NCBI GenBank assembly: GCA_000827495.1
Contig: KN817524.1
Span: 622,262-686,261 of the forward strand
DNA length: 64,000 bases
Direction of reading: 5' to 3'
Source of the DNA: Hypholoma sublateritium FD-334 SS-4
Lineage: Eukaryota > Basidiomycota > Agaricomycetes > Agaricales > Strophariaceae
Within the stretch, counting starts at the first letter, position 1; every line of letters starts with the position of its first letter. A program made the position numbers and the translations under genes. Under the pieces are notes generated by a model that ran no database searches, had not been told where the DNA came from, and saw only the letters and a program-made list of their open reading frames with translations. This document shows, piece after piece, positions 48,677-60,404 of this stretch.

Positions 48677-49806
48677 TTAAGCGGTGGCAGCAACAACGGG
48701 GGCGGCAGCAGGGGCAGCCTCGATGGGCTTGGCCGGCTCCTCAACTGCGGCCACAGGGGCAGCAGCGACCTCCTCGGTGGTGGCAGGGTTCTCGAGAGGC
48801 GCGACAGGGGTGGGCTCATCGATAACGGGGGGGTTCTCGTTTATTTTGGCGGGGGTAGCGACCTCAGCCTTGGGCTTGGACTTGAAGAAGTCACCGACAC
48901 GGGCAGAAAGACGACGTCCGACCTTGAGAGCCTTGATATCCTTCTTCTCTTCCTTCTTCTCCTCCTCCTTCTGAGGCAACATTAGGAATGATGAAGGGAT
49001 TGTACATGAAGTGAACTCACCTTCTCCTCCTTCACCTCCTCGGTGGCAGGAGCGGGCTCAGCCTCGGTGACGGGAGCAGCGACCTCGCTGTGATAACGCT
49101 TTCAGAAACATCAAAGAAAGGCCGATAGATTTATACTCACGTCTCCTTGACGGCCTCGGGAGCTTCCTCCTTAGGAGCCTCCTCCGCGGCGGGAGCCTCT
49201 GCGGGTGCAGCAGGCTCCTCCTTGGCAGCCTCCTCAACGACGGGAGTGACAGCCTGCAAATGGGGAAACCACGTTAGCGAACAGTTCGTGTCTAAATATA
49301 ATGGCAGGTCAAACAAACATACCTCGGCTTCTTCCTTCTTCTTCTCCTTCTTGGGGCTCTTAGGGGCCTTTACTTTCTTCTCAGCCTTATTCTTTCCATC
49401 CTTGAAAGGAGCGAGGAGCTTGGCGAGCAAGCCAGGGCTCTTGGGGCGCTCCTCCTTCTTGGCCTCGGGCTCAGCCTAAGCAACGGAGTCTTTAGTTGGC
49501 AGTAAAGGGGGTTTGATGGCGTTACGTACAGCTTTAGCCTCTTCCTTTGCGGGTTCCTCAACAGCAGGAGCCTCAGCAGCGGGTTCGGCGGCAACGACGG
49601 GGGCCTCGGCGGCGGGCTCAACCTTTTGAGAGTTCAGGTAAATTTTCACCGAGCAAGTTATGGGCCAAACTTACGGCGGCGACAACGGGTTCCTCAACCT
49701 TGGGGGCCTCAACCTCGGCGACAACGGGGGCTTCGGGGGTAGGCTCGACGGCCTTGACCTCCTCAACGGGGGCGACGGGGGTAGCGACAACTTCGGGAGC
49801 AGACAT
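48677..49806 (-). CDS. Pro/Glu/Ala-rich low-complexity protein with basic modules
   Basis: Six exons encode about 300 residues from MSAPEVVATPVAPVEEVKAV to APVVAATA. Most of it is Ala/Glu/Pro/Val repeats and strongly acidic. Two short basic, more complex modules stand out: RPKSPGLLAKLLAPFKDGKNK followed by Lys-rich KSPKKEKKKEE, and KALKVGRRLSARVGDFFKSKPK. RRLSAR resembles a PKA-type phosphorylation site (RRxS). No signal peptide or membrane segment. Introns separate acidic from basic modules. Function unknown; a scaffold or membrane-associated protein is possible. The region upstream is pyrimidine/purine-skewed, as seen before well-expressed genes, but that is only suggestive. Confidence 0.7.
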
Positions 49807-50588
49807 TATTGCAGAACGCGACGTGAGCTGGAAGGCGGGTTGTTATGGGGGCAGAAAGGATGGGAAAGAAAAAAACATACGTTGAAAGAGAATTAATAGC
49901 AAGAGAGAGAGAAAGTTGCGTGCTACGCAGACTATGGGCCGAGAGAGAAATTAGGAAGGAAGGGATAGAGAGCTATTCAAATTTGGATGCGGCTTCTTTT
50001 TATTGCTCCAATCTGTTTACGCATTGTTTGGCCCTCAGCCCTATTTCCAGGGTCGTCGTTATGTTCCATACTCTTCCATCCCTTCTTCCCGCCCCTAATA
50101 TTATGACTCCCCTGCCCTTCGCTAATACGTAGACCAGCGCGCACATCCCCTGCGTGCCCCTCAAAATAGGGCTGCGCCAGGCTCTGTTTTTGTTCTGTCC
50201 CCACTCCTGTCCCAAAAGAATCCGTAGAATTTGACCACGGTGATCCCCATCACAGAGAACCTCATTTCTGCACAAGAGCCGAGGCCAGGCTTAAAATTAT
50301 TTCCCTTCTCATGCGCAAACACCCTGATTCGCACGTACGCCTGCCCACTATGTAGTCTGCACAGGAGGACGCTGTCTGTTCACGCAATTTCCAATTCTCG
50401 CGTGTGCTCAACTTCAGGAAATTTTCTCAGCTCTCATTAGCGCCCATCTTGGCAGTCCGCCCGGCCGGCGGGGCCCACCGCGTCATTGTACGCACTTACA
50501 ATAGATGCACCACAATGGAGCCAGCATGCACGGGGCATTCATATAAAGCGACGCTGCAGCTCTGCGCCTCTTCACAACCACCTCAACC
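49807..50588. promoter_or_regulatory. Divergent promoter region
   Basis: About 780 bp between the Pro/Glu/Ala-rich gene and the PalI-type gene, so it should hold both promoters. No specific motif identified. Confidence 0.45.
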
Positions 50589-51587
50589 ATGTTCAACGTA
50601 TCCGCGCTCGCCCCTGTGCTGGTCTTTATCGCGTTCCTCCTCCTACTTTTGGTATCGCTCTCGGTGCCTATAATAAGATCCATCTATCTTTTCCGCCTGT
50701 CCGCAAATATCAGCTCTAGTCTCTTGGAGAGCGGCGCGAGTGAGGCGGCCAACTTCGGCGTCTGGGGATATTGTCTTTCTGGCATAAAAGCAACGCAAGT
50801 CCCAATTAATTCTTCCCGCCCAATTCACCATCTAACACAGTTATTCCCGTCAATAGCGTCATCGGCATCAGCAAGAGCTCTGCAGCGGAATGCTCTAAAA
50901 GACACCTTGGGTACACCATCGACGACACGGTAGCCGACGCGTTGTATGTTGTGTCTCTATATCTGCTCGCGTGGCTGGTCTCGTGCCACAGTGCTCATCT
51001 GACAACCACAGAAATGCCAAAAGCCTTCAGACCACTATCTCTCGGGCGACGACAGCGGCCCTCGTGCTCCACCCTATTGGTACGCCATTCACTCGTTATC
51101 GTCTGCCATAATTATTCACATCGCCCTGGTTATCACCAGCCGCCGCGCTCACCTTTCTCACCCTATTGGCGTCGCTCTTCATCCTCCGGCGCGGATCAAA
51201 TGGGACGTCCAGGCTGCCCTCCCTCATCACCCTGGTTGTCGGGAGTCTCGCGGCCTTGCTCACGACCGTGGTCTTCCTGATTGATGTTATCTTCATCGCC
51301 GTCGCACGCCATCGCGTGGCAGATGCTACAGACGACACTGTCACACTATCATGGGGCAACGCTGTGCGTGTGCACCGTCCGCGCCTATTATACGTGCTCC
51401 AAACTCACTCCACCGTTCGCAGGTATGGATGGTCTTGGCCGCGGCGGTCGCACTCTGGCTCTCCACGCTCGGCGCTTGCTGCGGCATCTTTGCAGGCGCG
51501 AGAAAACGGTGCGCTTCCACGCTGTTTCGCGCTTCTGGACTCACTTTATTCATCTATCTGTCCAGCAGTAAGGTCAACACCTATTGA
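50589..51587 (+). CDS. PalI/RIM9 (SUR7-related) plasma-membrane protein
   Basis: Four-helix membrane protein of the family that supports the ambient-pH (Pal/Rim) sensor and eisosome-like domains. The start MFNVSALAPVLVFIAFLLLLLVSLSVPII is helix 1. The extracellular part has FGVWGYCLSG and CSKRHLGYTIDD. After introns the frame gives ATTAALVLHPIAAALTFLTLLASLFIL (helix 2), TLVVGSLAALLTTVVFLIDVIFIAVARHRV (helix 3) and VWMVLAAAVALWLSTLGACCG (helix 4). The sequence LHPIAA...FLIDVIFIAVARHRV is characteristic of PalI. It ends SKVNTY after a last short exon, TGA at 51585-51587. Five exons. Family assignment strong; a role in pH sensing is by family only. Confidence 0.85.
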
Positions 51588-52589
51588 TCGTGCAGGTTCT
51601 TTAGGACATCATGACATATCCGCACGCCTTGTGAAAAGCCGACGGAAGACCACGCCCTACAATGCCTAATGCCACCACAGCCTACCACGCTGCGTATATT
51701 TTTGTATCGATACTATCTCACCACTGTATTGCCGACCACGAACGATCACGAACGATACGTATTTTCGGACGATAGCCTCATTCCATTCTGTTGCAGCGCC
51801 TCTTATACATGCCTGCGTCCTTATACCGCACTCCCTTATAATCACCGATTGATTCTTAACGCAGCTCTTATATTAAATGTCCACCTGCATATCTACACAG
51901 CACCAATACAGAGTGCTGTGCGCACACTCTTACCAGCAATCACTCTCAGTCATTCTGTCAAATATCGCGTCAATTAGGGTCATACGTCAATTCGTGCCAC
52001 TCTCTATGTAATGTGGTCGCACACCAGTGCACACCTCCGACATGACATATGCAACGGCGACGTCAGAAACCTTGCTTCTGATCGTTTTCCGTAAAAAAAA
52101 AATATAGAAGTGGGATGAGCAATGTGGCGGATTATTACATGTTATAGCGCGCCGCGCCGCGAAGACGATCGTCAGGGTTCCGACTGGCAGTTGATCGACG
52201 ATCACCCGAGCCACTAATGGCCATTGGCTTGCAATACCTCTCTGCGCATCCTTGACCAGCCAGGACCAGCTTCAACCTTGGGCAACTTGCAGCCTTCACA
52301 CAGTCCATCATGCATCAGAGGCTATCGGAGACGCGTCGCGGAATGCATGGAACATTGATGCAGCGCAATGTACGAACCTCCGGAAAATATCGCTTATGAT
52401 CGGCACTTCATCTAGAAGCGCGCCGGCTCGTGGCGCTTTTTGTGGCGCCAACGTGGGCAAGCGGCCCCGCCGCGCGCATGTGCGCAACCCGCCATATCAG
52501 ACCGCGTATGTACATTCCACAATGCACATTATAATAAATCCGACGTAATATCCACATACGCCACACGAGCAGCGCGCATCTACGACGAC
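51588..52589. other. Intergenic between convergent PalI-type and NOP2 genes
   Basis: About 1 kb with no supported gene. A short poly(A) tract lies near 52092. Confidence 0.45.
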
Positions 52590-55020
52590 TTATGCTTTTG
52601 GCGCCACGGTCTTGCGCGGGGGCGGACGCAGGCCCTTCGCCTTCATGCGGGTCCGTTTCGCCTCTGCAAAAAACAAGACGGAAGACAGGGGCGGTCAGTG
52701 CACGGAGCGTGCGCAGCGCGATGGGGGACATACCCTCGAGGTACGGCCGGTCCTCCTCCGCGTCGAAACCCTTGAAGTCCGACTGCGGCACCAGCTCCGT
52801 CTTGAACTCCTCGTCGACGAGCACGGGCTCATCAACCTGCGCGGGCTCCGACGCATTCTTCGCGCGCTTCTCGACGCGGAACTTGGCGACGAAGAACCCG
52901 TCCATGTTGTGCACATGCGGGTAGAAGCGGCGCGTCAGGTTGACGCTCGGGTGGAACGTCTTCCCGCGGTACTTGGTGAAGCCCTCAACACCGAACGCGA
53001 GCCCCGTGTCGAGCAGCTTCACGTTGGGCCGCTTGCGCAGCGCGTAGTCAACGACCGCCTCGTTCTCCTCTACGGTCACGGAGCAGGTCGAGTACACCAC
53101 GTACCCGCCGGTCTTGGACTCTGGCGAGACGCTGTCAATTGCGCACAGAATCAGTTGCTTTTGGAGGTGAGATAGGAGAGTGAAATCGCGATCCGACTAT
53201 TGACATGTCAGTAGCCTGACCGAGAAGAGAGATAAACAGACACACTTTGTTGACCTTCACGCTAGCGTCTTTGCTGATAACACCGGTACCGCTGCACGGC
53301 GCGTCCAATAGAACGCGATCAAATCCGCCCATGACCTTGGGGAACTCTCTCCCATCGTACGAACAGACAACCACATTCTTGCATCCCAGACGATGTACAT
53401 TCGCCGTTAAGCTCTTCGTCCTCAGCTTGTTCATGTCGTTAGCGAACACGACGCCCGTATTTTGCATGAGGGCAGCCATGTGTGTGGTTTTGCCACCTGG
53501 AGCTGACGCCATATCGAGGACGCGCTCGTTTGGCTGGGGCGAAAGGGCAATGACAGGGAGGAAGGACGAGGCAGCTTGGAGCATGTAGTGTCCGGCAAGA
53601 TATTCCGGGGTGGCGCCGATAGGCACAGTACTCTCGAAAACTTGGAGTCCGACATTGGTCCATTTGCCGATGGGTTCGAGGTTAACGCCACGGTTGACGA
53701 GGGACTGTGCCAGGTCTCGTCGTCTTGTGCGCAGGGTATTCGTTCTTATTGTTACAGGGCGGGCGACTTCGTTGGCCTCGAAGAATTCAATAGCCTGTAA
53801 AATAAGTTAAGAGGCAGTATCCCCCAAAATATATGAATGGCACGAACTTCGCTGACGGGGAAGAGAAGGAACAGTTTCTCGGCAAGAAATTCGTTATATC
53901 CGTAATAACTCGCGATATCCGCGATGACTTGGTCAGTATATTCTGAACGAGATCTGTGACGGGAATATTTGGGTAAGTAGGAGGCTACAGGTGTTATTTT
54001 AGAGTTAACTTGCCGGCCCTTCTCAGCGCGTTTGCTGAATTTAGCGAGCACTCTTACACACTCCCTCATTCGTTTTTGTACAAGGTGCACATCCGGTCCG
54101 CCAGCAGCTTTTTCTGCCTCTCTCTCTGCAGCAGTAGGTAGCTGGAACGGTTCGACGTCAATGTTACCCTCAGCATCCTCTTCGCCCTCCATGTCGACAT
54201 CGTCGTCCTCGCTATCAGAAGCGTGCGCGGCCTGCGCCTCCTCGAGGTCGAGTTCCTCCTCAGCAGCGCGTCGCGCCTCGAGTTTCCGCGACTGCTCGGC
54301 CATGTTTTTCATTGTAACAGGTTCGTCTTCGTCCTCCTCATCGCTATCGCTCGAGGATGCGTCCGACTGTGTGGGGATGATTTTCTTGGGGCGTTCTGCC
54401 TGTTTTGACTTCTTCGATTTCGACTTCACGGCCACGGTTTCCTCTTCTTCATCGGAATCAAAGTCGAACACCTGAGCTGGACCTCGTAAAGGCTCGTCAC
54501 TGTAGCGTACATCATAAGAAATAAGTTCTCTAGTGTAAACATAATAACTCACTCGTCTTCGTCCAGTTCAAGATCGTCGAGACCGCCTTCGAAAACATCC
54601 ATATCTTCGAATTCGTCGTCATCCGCGTCGCTGCCCACGAACATATCTCTGACGACAAATTGAAAAGTAAGCGCTGGGCTACACTGACATTATGCAGACC
54701 AGAGCGCACCTCGTTGTCGTTGCTTTTAGTGGGGAATCCTCGACATCCTCCCAGCCGTCTGATTCATCGTCGTCCGCTTCTTCCTCAACAACGGGCGCCT
54801 GATTTTTCTTATTAGGGTTGCCGCCAGTCTTGTGTCCCCCAGAAGTCTTTCCCTTGCTCTTGCCGCTCAGATCCTTGACCTTCTTAGCAGGCCTGGGGCT
54901 GGGCTTGCCGTCCGCATCGTCTGCCTCGGCCTTGCGTTTCCCAAGCTGTTTTTTGGATTTCCACTCTGGGTTTTCTATGGGCTCTGGTGCGCCCTGCTTG
55001 TTCTTCGCGCGGCGACCCAT
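52590..55020 (-). CDS. NOP2: 25S rRNA (cytosine-C5) methyltransferase NOP2
   Basis: Nucleolar enzyme needed for 60S ribosome assembly. It starts [15 protein letters not shown] at 55020. A Lys-rich and acidic N-terminal third follows ([45 protein letters not shown]). The catalytic part has [32 protein letters not shown], and the SAM motif [16 protein letters not shown]. Then [19 protein letters not shown], the catalytic [15 protein letters not shown] (first Cys) and [21 protein letters not shown] (second Cys), both needed for RNA m5C chemistry. It ends [22 protein letters not shown] at 52590-52592. About six introns. Both catalytic cysteines are present, so it should be active. Confidence 0.94.
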
Positions 55021-55318
55021 GGTAAAGTGTTAGACGTAGAAGGGCCCAGGGGACAGGTGAACGAGTTATTTCGTTCTTGATACTTGATTTGAAAAAAATC
55101 GACAAGTGACATACTTGCACGTGGGTTTGTTAATATCCAATGGCCAAGGCAAGCAGAAGGTCGGGCCGCAAGCGCGCGCCCAATTCCCGCCCACGGGGCC
55201 CTCTCGACCAACTCTCGACAGTGCAAATTTATTCTATACGCAAGTGTCGTAATACCAAGTACACTTAATACCCCATTTTTTGATACATCTGAACTGCCTG
55301 ATGTTATGACAACGTTTA

Positions 55319-56150
55319 CTAACCTATTCTCAGCCCGAGAGCAAAGCCAGCCACAAACGACGCCCTCGGCTGGAAATCGGCCGTCAAGAAATCAATCAAC
55401 CAGTTCCACAGCCGGAAGACATTGGGTGCCCTAGACACCCCCGTCTTCGGGTCCGTGGAGTGGAACGCGTCTTCGAACTTGCTCGCTGCCCTGCCCCAGT
55501 CGACGCGTACCAACGAAGCGGAGCCGAGGTACTGCACCCAGTGTCAGTGAACTGATGCGCTCTGGAAAGAAGGGATATCCAGCGTACCTGTAACAGGACG
55601 AACACGCCACCGAGGAGGAACGCTATGGCCTTTGCACCCTTCTTCAAGAAGACGCCTGCGCAGATGCCCGCGACGGTGCCGAACCCCAATTCATAGACGG
55701 ACACGGACGAGGCCGGCGGAGGACCCCGTTCATCGGGATACACGGGCGGCGGTGCGCTCACTTTCGTTTGTGGTGCTAATCAAAATGGCAGCGACCCTCA
55801 ACGACAACTCGTCGAGGCGTTGCAGCACGGACATGCGCACCTTCACAATGGATTATCGAGCTTCGCTGGTGTGCAAGGCCCAGACCCACACCCGCGATCG
55901 TGGCGCCTTTCAAGAGGAACGCCAGCCCTCCTTTCTCCTTCGGGCCCGCGTTTCGTACTGCCCGGACCACAGGAGACGGCGTGTTGTGGAATGTCCGCCG
56001 GAGCGCTTGGTTAGGCGCTCTTAGGTGTGTAAAGATGGAGCCGTGCTGCGGGAATAGCTGTCTGAGCTGAGATTGAGTACTCTGCACGCCCGCCCGCAAA
56101 GTGTGACGCGACAAAAGAGACGGGAAAATGTAGATCATGGTGTATGGCAA
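55319..56150 (-). CDS. FUN14-family mitochondrial membrane protein
   Basis: Relative of FUNDC/FUN14 outer-membrane proteins. Start MPYTMIYIFPSLLSRHTLRAG is followed by a basic, Arg/Ser/Gln-rich presequence-like region to RRTFHNTPSPVVRAVRNAG, then a hydrophobic AFLLKGATIAGVGLGLA. An intron near 55787-55850 joins HCE to APQTKVSAPPPVYPDE. The FUN14 core follows: SSVSVYELGFGTVAGICAGVFLKKGAKAIAFLLGGVFVLLQ, YLGSASLVRVDWGR, and the last helix ASFVAGFALGLRIG, TAG at 55319-55321. Three exons, about 200 residues. No LC3-interacting YxxL-type motif obvious, so a mitophagy role is not implied. Confidence 0.82.
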
Positions 56151-56456
56151 GAGGCTCGAAGCGACAGGCTGCCTGATGCGTTCCAGTCAACATTCGATGA
56201 CGTCAACGGTCGGGGGGGCAGTTGAGGCATGTCTTTACTGGCTCGGCAGTCGTCTGATTATTGATTTGCTCCCTACCTAAGTACCACAAAAAGGTTTGTA
56301 TTAATTTATGCACTCGTACACTAGGTTTAAAGAATGGTTGACCATGCATGTATGAGTATAAATAGTTCGCCTTCAAATCCAAAGCGGAATGTGCTAGCCA
56401 CAGGCATATGGATCTAGGGATGTGTCCAGGTGCCTTTAAAAGCTGCCAGCCCTCCT
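56151..56456. promoter_or_regulatory. FUN14-gene promoter region
   Basis: About 306 bp upstream of the FUN14-family gene, which is also the 3' flank of the Pro/Ser-rich membrane protein gene. It has a perfect TGACGTCA (56198-56205) 48 bp from the FUN14 start and a reverse-strand TATTTATA near 56355. Confidence 0.5.
56198..56205. promoter_or_regulatory. CRE-type palindrome TGACGTCA
   Basis: Perfect ATF/CREB site 48 bp upstream of the FUN14-family start. Confidence 0.5.
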
Positions 56457-58866
56457 TTAGCTACGACGCGCCCCGATTTTCTGCCTCCACTGGCTGACCG
56501 AGGTTATCCTGTCATCCGCGGGACTGCCCGTCAACGTCCTGTCGGGCTGCTCGCGCCGGAAGTCACTCCGATACTGTTCGTTGCCCAGCGTCGGCGAGTC
56601 GCCCACGCTGACATCCGGAGACCCATACCACTGGCGCTGGCCGTCTGGCGCCGGCGACCCGTAGCGCCCGATGTACAAGGCAGGCGATAGCTCCGGGCGC
56701 GCGGGCAGTGCAGCTGACAGCGCCGTCGGAGGCAGGTTGGGGAAGGACACCGCTTGCGGCGAGGGCGACCGCGGGACGGACGACGACAGCGCGGCGTTGC
56801 GAGGCATGAAGAGGGTGTCCGCCGAATGGGGAGAGTACACGCTCGGCGAGTCGGCGTCCTGGAGCACCTGCCTCAGCTGGAGAGCCACGGGCGGTACGAC
56901 GGGGCTGGGCTGCGACAGCGGAGAGATGGGGGAGCCGTTCTGGGTGTTGAGAGGCGGTGGCGGGAACTTGAAGCCCGGTCCGACTGGCGCCAGCCCAGGA
57001 GGGGCGCTTACCTGCGGTTTCAGAGGCATGTAGAAAGACGTGTTCGACAGGGCGGGTGACATCGGACTCGCAACGCGCTCCGAAAACGCCAGCGTTAGGG
57101 AAGGTTTCCTCCCTGTCGCCGAAAGCGGCGTAGGCGCTGGGATTCCGTCGTTTCGGTAGTACCTCTGTCGGGGCGCAGTGCGTATGCTGGACGCATTGGT
57201 AAGCGCAACAGAGCGCATCGACATAGCTGGCGTCACCGATCGGTAGTATTCGAATGGCGGTATCCTCGTCTCCTGTGGGTCACGACCAGGGGCCGATCTA
57301 TCTGATTCCATTGACCCTCCGGGGGTTCTGGAACGATTGAAATCGGATGCTCTCGCAACTGGAGTCCTAGAACGGTTGTAGTCATAAGTGGGAGCGGGCC
57401 TGTTGATCTGAGGGCCAAGTGTCGTAGGTTCTGCAAGGCGCATGGAACCGGGAGTCCCTGGCCTGTTTCCATCGAAGGGAGGAGCCAGCCTTGTCATGTC
57501 TTGGCCAGCGGTGTATTGCGGCCCAGCCGTCTGCGCATTGTACACCGGAGGTTGAGAAAGATATTGCCCGTTGGGTTGCCTGGATGCCTGCGCATATCCT
57601 GGGTCTTGAACGCGATATGGTCCCTGAGGAGGACCTGCCGAAGGAGAGTACGCTGGACTTCGGGGCCTATATTGATCATTGGCTGGCGAGCGCTGAGTAT
57701 TCATTCTTCCAGCCGGAGGGGAATAAGCTGGAGACTGGGGCCGATATTGATCATTTCCGCTGCCAGGCGGCGGGGTATATGGATACGGCGTGATATGAGA
57801 CTGCTGAGAATAGACAGAGCTCGCAGAGGCCACCGACTTCATGCTGCTCCGCTTTTCGTTTGTCCAGTGTGACTCCTTCTTGTCGGAGAGGAGCCTCAAG
57901 GCCAGTAACGATTCGGGATTTTGGCGCGGAGTGGGCATTGGGACGTAGTGCATGGAGGCCATATATAATGCGAAAAGTAACACTGTCGAGAAACGAGTTA
58001 TTTCTTCTGCTTAGGACATGTGAAGACAGACGTACGCAGTCCTGAGAGCGACCAACCGCCGAAGATAGCAACCTTTTCCACAATTTTACATGTAGATCCC
58101 GTGCCTGTAAGCGTCAGTTTGATTTTGAGGTATGCATGATGTCAATCTAGTGCATACCAAGGTTATTACAGGGAAGCGAAGGGTAAAACAAATCAAATGC
58201 GACGGTCCCGCCTGTGCTACCCATAAGCTCATGTAGCACAGAGACAACAATCAGAGCACCTTACCGACTTGCGCGAGAATCAGAAGAATCAACCGGGCAC
58301 TATCGGCCCACAGACGGAAGCGAAAAATAAGCCTGGCAGATTGATTTCAGTGGGTACATGAAGCATTATTGTCGTCACCACCTACATCGAATACATCATG
58401 ACCGTCGAGATCGCATATACCACGAGTAAGGTAATCCCTATAGCGCCTGATCATCATGCACGTCAGCGACCCATGAAGACCGAGGCCTCTCGAGCTCACG
58501 CTGCTCAGTTTTATACGAGGCCCATCCGCGGATTAGAAGAACGGCGTAAATGGCTGCGATGCCCATACAAGCCAAAGTAGCCATAGCTAGAGCGCAACAG
58601 CGGGTATAAGCATGGCTTCTGTAGTAAATCAGACGAGACTCACAATAGATCAATACTCGGACCGCCCTAAACAAAGTCCATGACCTGGCGGAAGAAAGAG
58701 GCATAGCGGATTATCGAAAAGGTATCCCGGTTGAACGAAAGATAAAAGAATGAAAAGAATGAAACGGCCGCCAGGACCTAGCAAGGTCGACCCCGTTAAC
58801 GTGGATCGCGAACCACTTCAAGAGAAAGAAAGGCAGAAAGGTTGACCAGTATTGTGGGTGAGGCAT
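56457..58866 (-). CDS. Membrane protein with long Pro/Ser-rich cytosolic tail
   Basis: The 3' exon (56457-57983) is long and safe: a disordered tail of about 490 residues rich in Pro, Ser, Arg and Tyr, with repeats such as NDQYRPQSPAYSP and FNRSRTPGGS, ending QWRQKIGARRS. Upstream exons supply membrane segments. Joining through introns gives SARLILLILAQVGTGSTCKIVEKVAIFGGWSLSGLLLLFALYMASMHYV, that is two helices. Further 5', at 58438-58866, MPHPQYWSTFLPFFLLKWFAI and TLFRAVRVLIYSMATLACMGIAAIYAVLLI look like earlier helices of the same gene. The join between that part and 58335 is unsure (one option is a donor after ELERPR), and two genes are possible. Family not recognised. Confidence 0.55.
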
Positions 58867-59279
58867 TCTTAAATCAATGAGGCGACTCTGGGAATGATGC
58901 GCGTCACTGATTGTTGGAGACTGTTGGATGGGTGCTGGGACAGTAATGGCTATTCTTGTGTGCGCAGGCTGTGTGTATGGCAGACTACACTCAGCCGGTG
59001 GATACCAGCGAAACATACAGAGAGCATGGACTGAAAAATCAACGGCGCCGAGTGTCACCGAATCCGCAAATCTTTGGGACAGAAATGAGCGCATTGCCTT
59101 GCGGTGATGGTGGGGGGAAGAGCGAAGGAGAGCCGGAGCCACTTCTATAATTAGGAGCTCGATATTTCGCACGGCCCGTCATTCAAACTGCCATGGACGT
59201 CCTCATGCCGCCACCGCCGGTATATAGCAGCCCAACACCCCGCGCCCTCCTGCAGGCGAGCGCCCATCGTCCGTGACAC
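58867..59279. promoter_or_regulatory. Divergent promoter region of membrane-protein and proton-channel genes
   Basis: About 410 bp between two divergent starts. TATATAG at 59221-59227, 53 bp from the channel start, is a good TATA candidate. Confidence 0.5.
59221..59227 (+). promoter_or_regulatory. TATA box of proton-channel gene
   Basis: TATATAG, 53 bp upstream of the ATG at 59280, in otherwise GC-rich sequence. Confidence 0.5.
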
Positions 59280-60039
59280 ATGTCAGAGTCCGACGCCCTC
59301 CTCCCACCGCCCGGCGGCGAGCCCGCAGAATGCAGCCCCTCCACCTACCAGAAGTGCAAGGAGCGCACCGCCTACGTCCTCGACCACCCGACGCTGCACA
59401 AGCTCGTCATCTTCCTGGTGCGTCCCGCGCTGCAGGCGCCGCCCGCCGCTCTAGCGCTCACCCACATTCGCCCCGCCACCCCGCATATTTATAGATCGCC
59501 GTCGACGCGGCATGCGTCCTCGCGGACCTCTCGTACAGCTTCCTCTCGCCGTCGTGCGCGCCCCCAGGCGAGGACGACAGCCCCGCGTGGCTCGAGGTCC
59601 TCGCGCAGGTCTCGCTCGCGATCACGACGCTCTTCCTCGTCGAGATCCCGCTGACGCTGTGGGCGCTCGGCGCGCAATACGTGAACCCCTTCGGGCCCGT
59701 CGCGCACGCGGGGCTACACGCCTTCGATTCGCTCATCATCCTGACGACATTCGTCCTCGAGGTCATCCTGCGCGGAAAGGAGAAGGAGCTCGCGGGCCTG
59801 CTTGTCATCTTGCGCCTGTGGCGCCTTGTGAAATTGGTCGGAGGTGCGTCGGTCGTCCGGCTGCGCTCTGTGTGCTTGTGCTGATTGGGTTTATAGGAGT
59901 CGCGGTTGGGACTAGCGAGCTGGAAGAGGAGAATGCGGAACGGCTGGCGGAGACGCAGAAGGAGCTCGCCGAAGTGAGGGTGCAGCTTGCTGAATCGCAG
60001 TCGGAGAATGCGCGCCTGCGGTCGCAGATTGGATGGTGA
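59280..60039 (+). CDS. Voltage-gated proton channel, Hv1 type
   Basis: A 209-residue protein made only of a voltage-sensor domain and a coiled coil, as in HVCN1. Three exons (introns at 59418-59494 and about 59843-59896). S1 is KLVIFLIAVDAACVLADL, with Asp50 at the proton-selectivity position. S2 is LFLVEIPLTLWALG with Glu96. S3 is HAFDSLIILTTFVLEVIL with Asp124 and Glu135. S4 is LLVILRLWRLVKLVGG with Arg153, Arg156 and Lys159 in RxxRxxK spacing; the third charge is Arg in the human channel. The C-terminal LEEENAERLAETQKELAEVR is a likely dimerising coiled coil. Loop histidines that bind Zn2+ in animals are absent. Fungal Hv channels are known from Suillus and Aspergillus. Confidence 0.88.
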
Positions 60040-60404
60040 TCACTGACTTCTCTGCCAGCGCTCAGCGCTGGTCGTACGATATGGACGAGACAATCTGAGT
60101 AGTTGATTAATCTAGTTAGTAGCGACCTTATACTCTGTATCCCATTCTTGAAGACCTGAATTCCGGACTCGAATCTAATTTCATTGAACTGCAGACAGAG
60201 TATCTTCGCCATTCCGCGGCAATGTCCTATATACACAACCGCGGTCGAACTAAACCTAATAAATAGACCTACTTAACAATAAGTACGCCAAACCAACAAG
60301 CATAGTAATATATAAGCTAGCAATAGAAAAGATAGAAGTAAGCATATCGAACGCATATTTAAGCCTCCACACCTCTATCGTGATCTCTCTCTAATAAGTA
60401 TACT
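60040..60404. other. Intergenic between convergent genes
   Basis: About 365 bp shared as 3' flank by the proton-channel gene and the secreted-protein gene. No gene seen. Confidence 0.45.
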
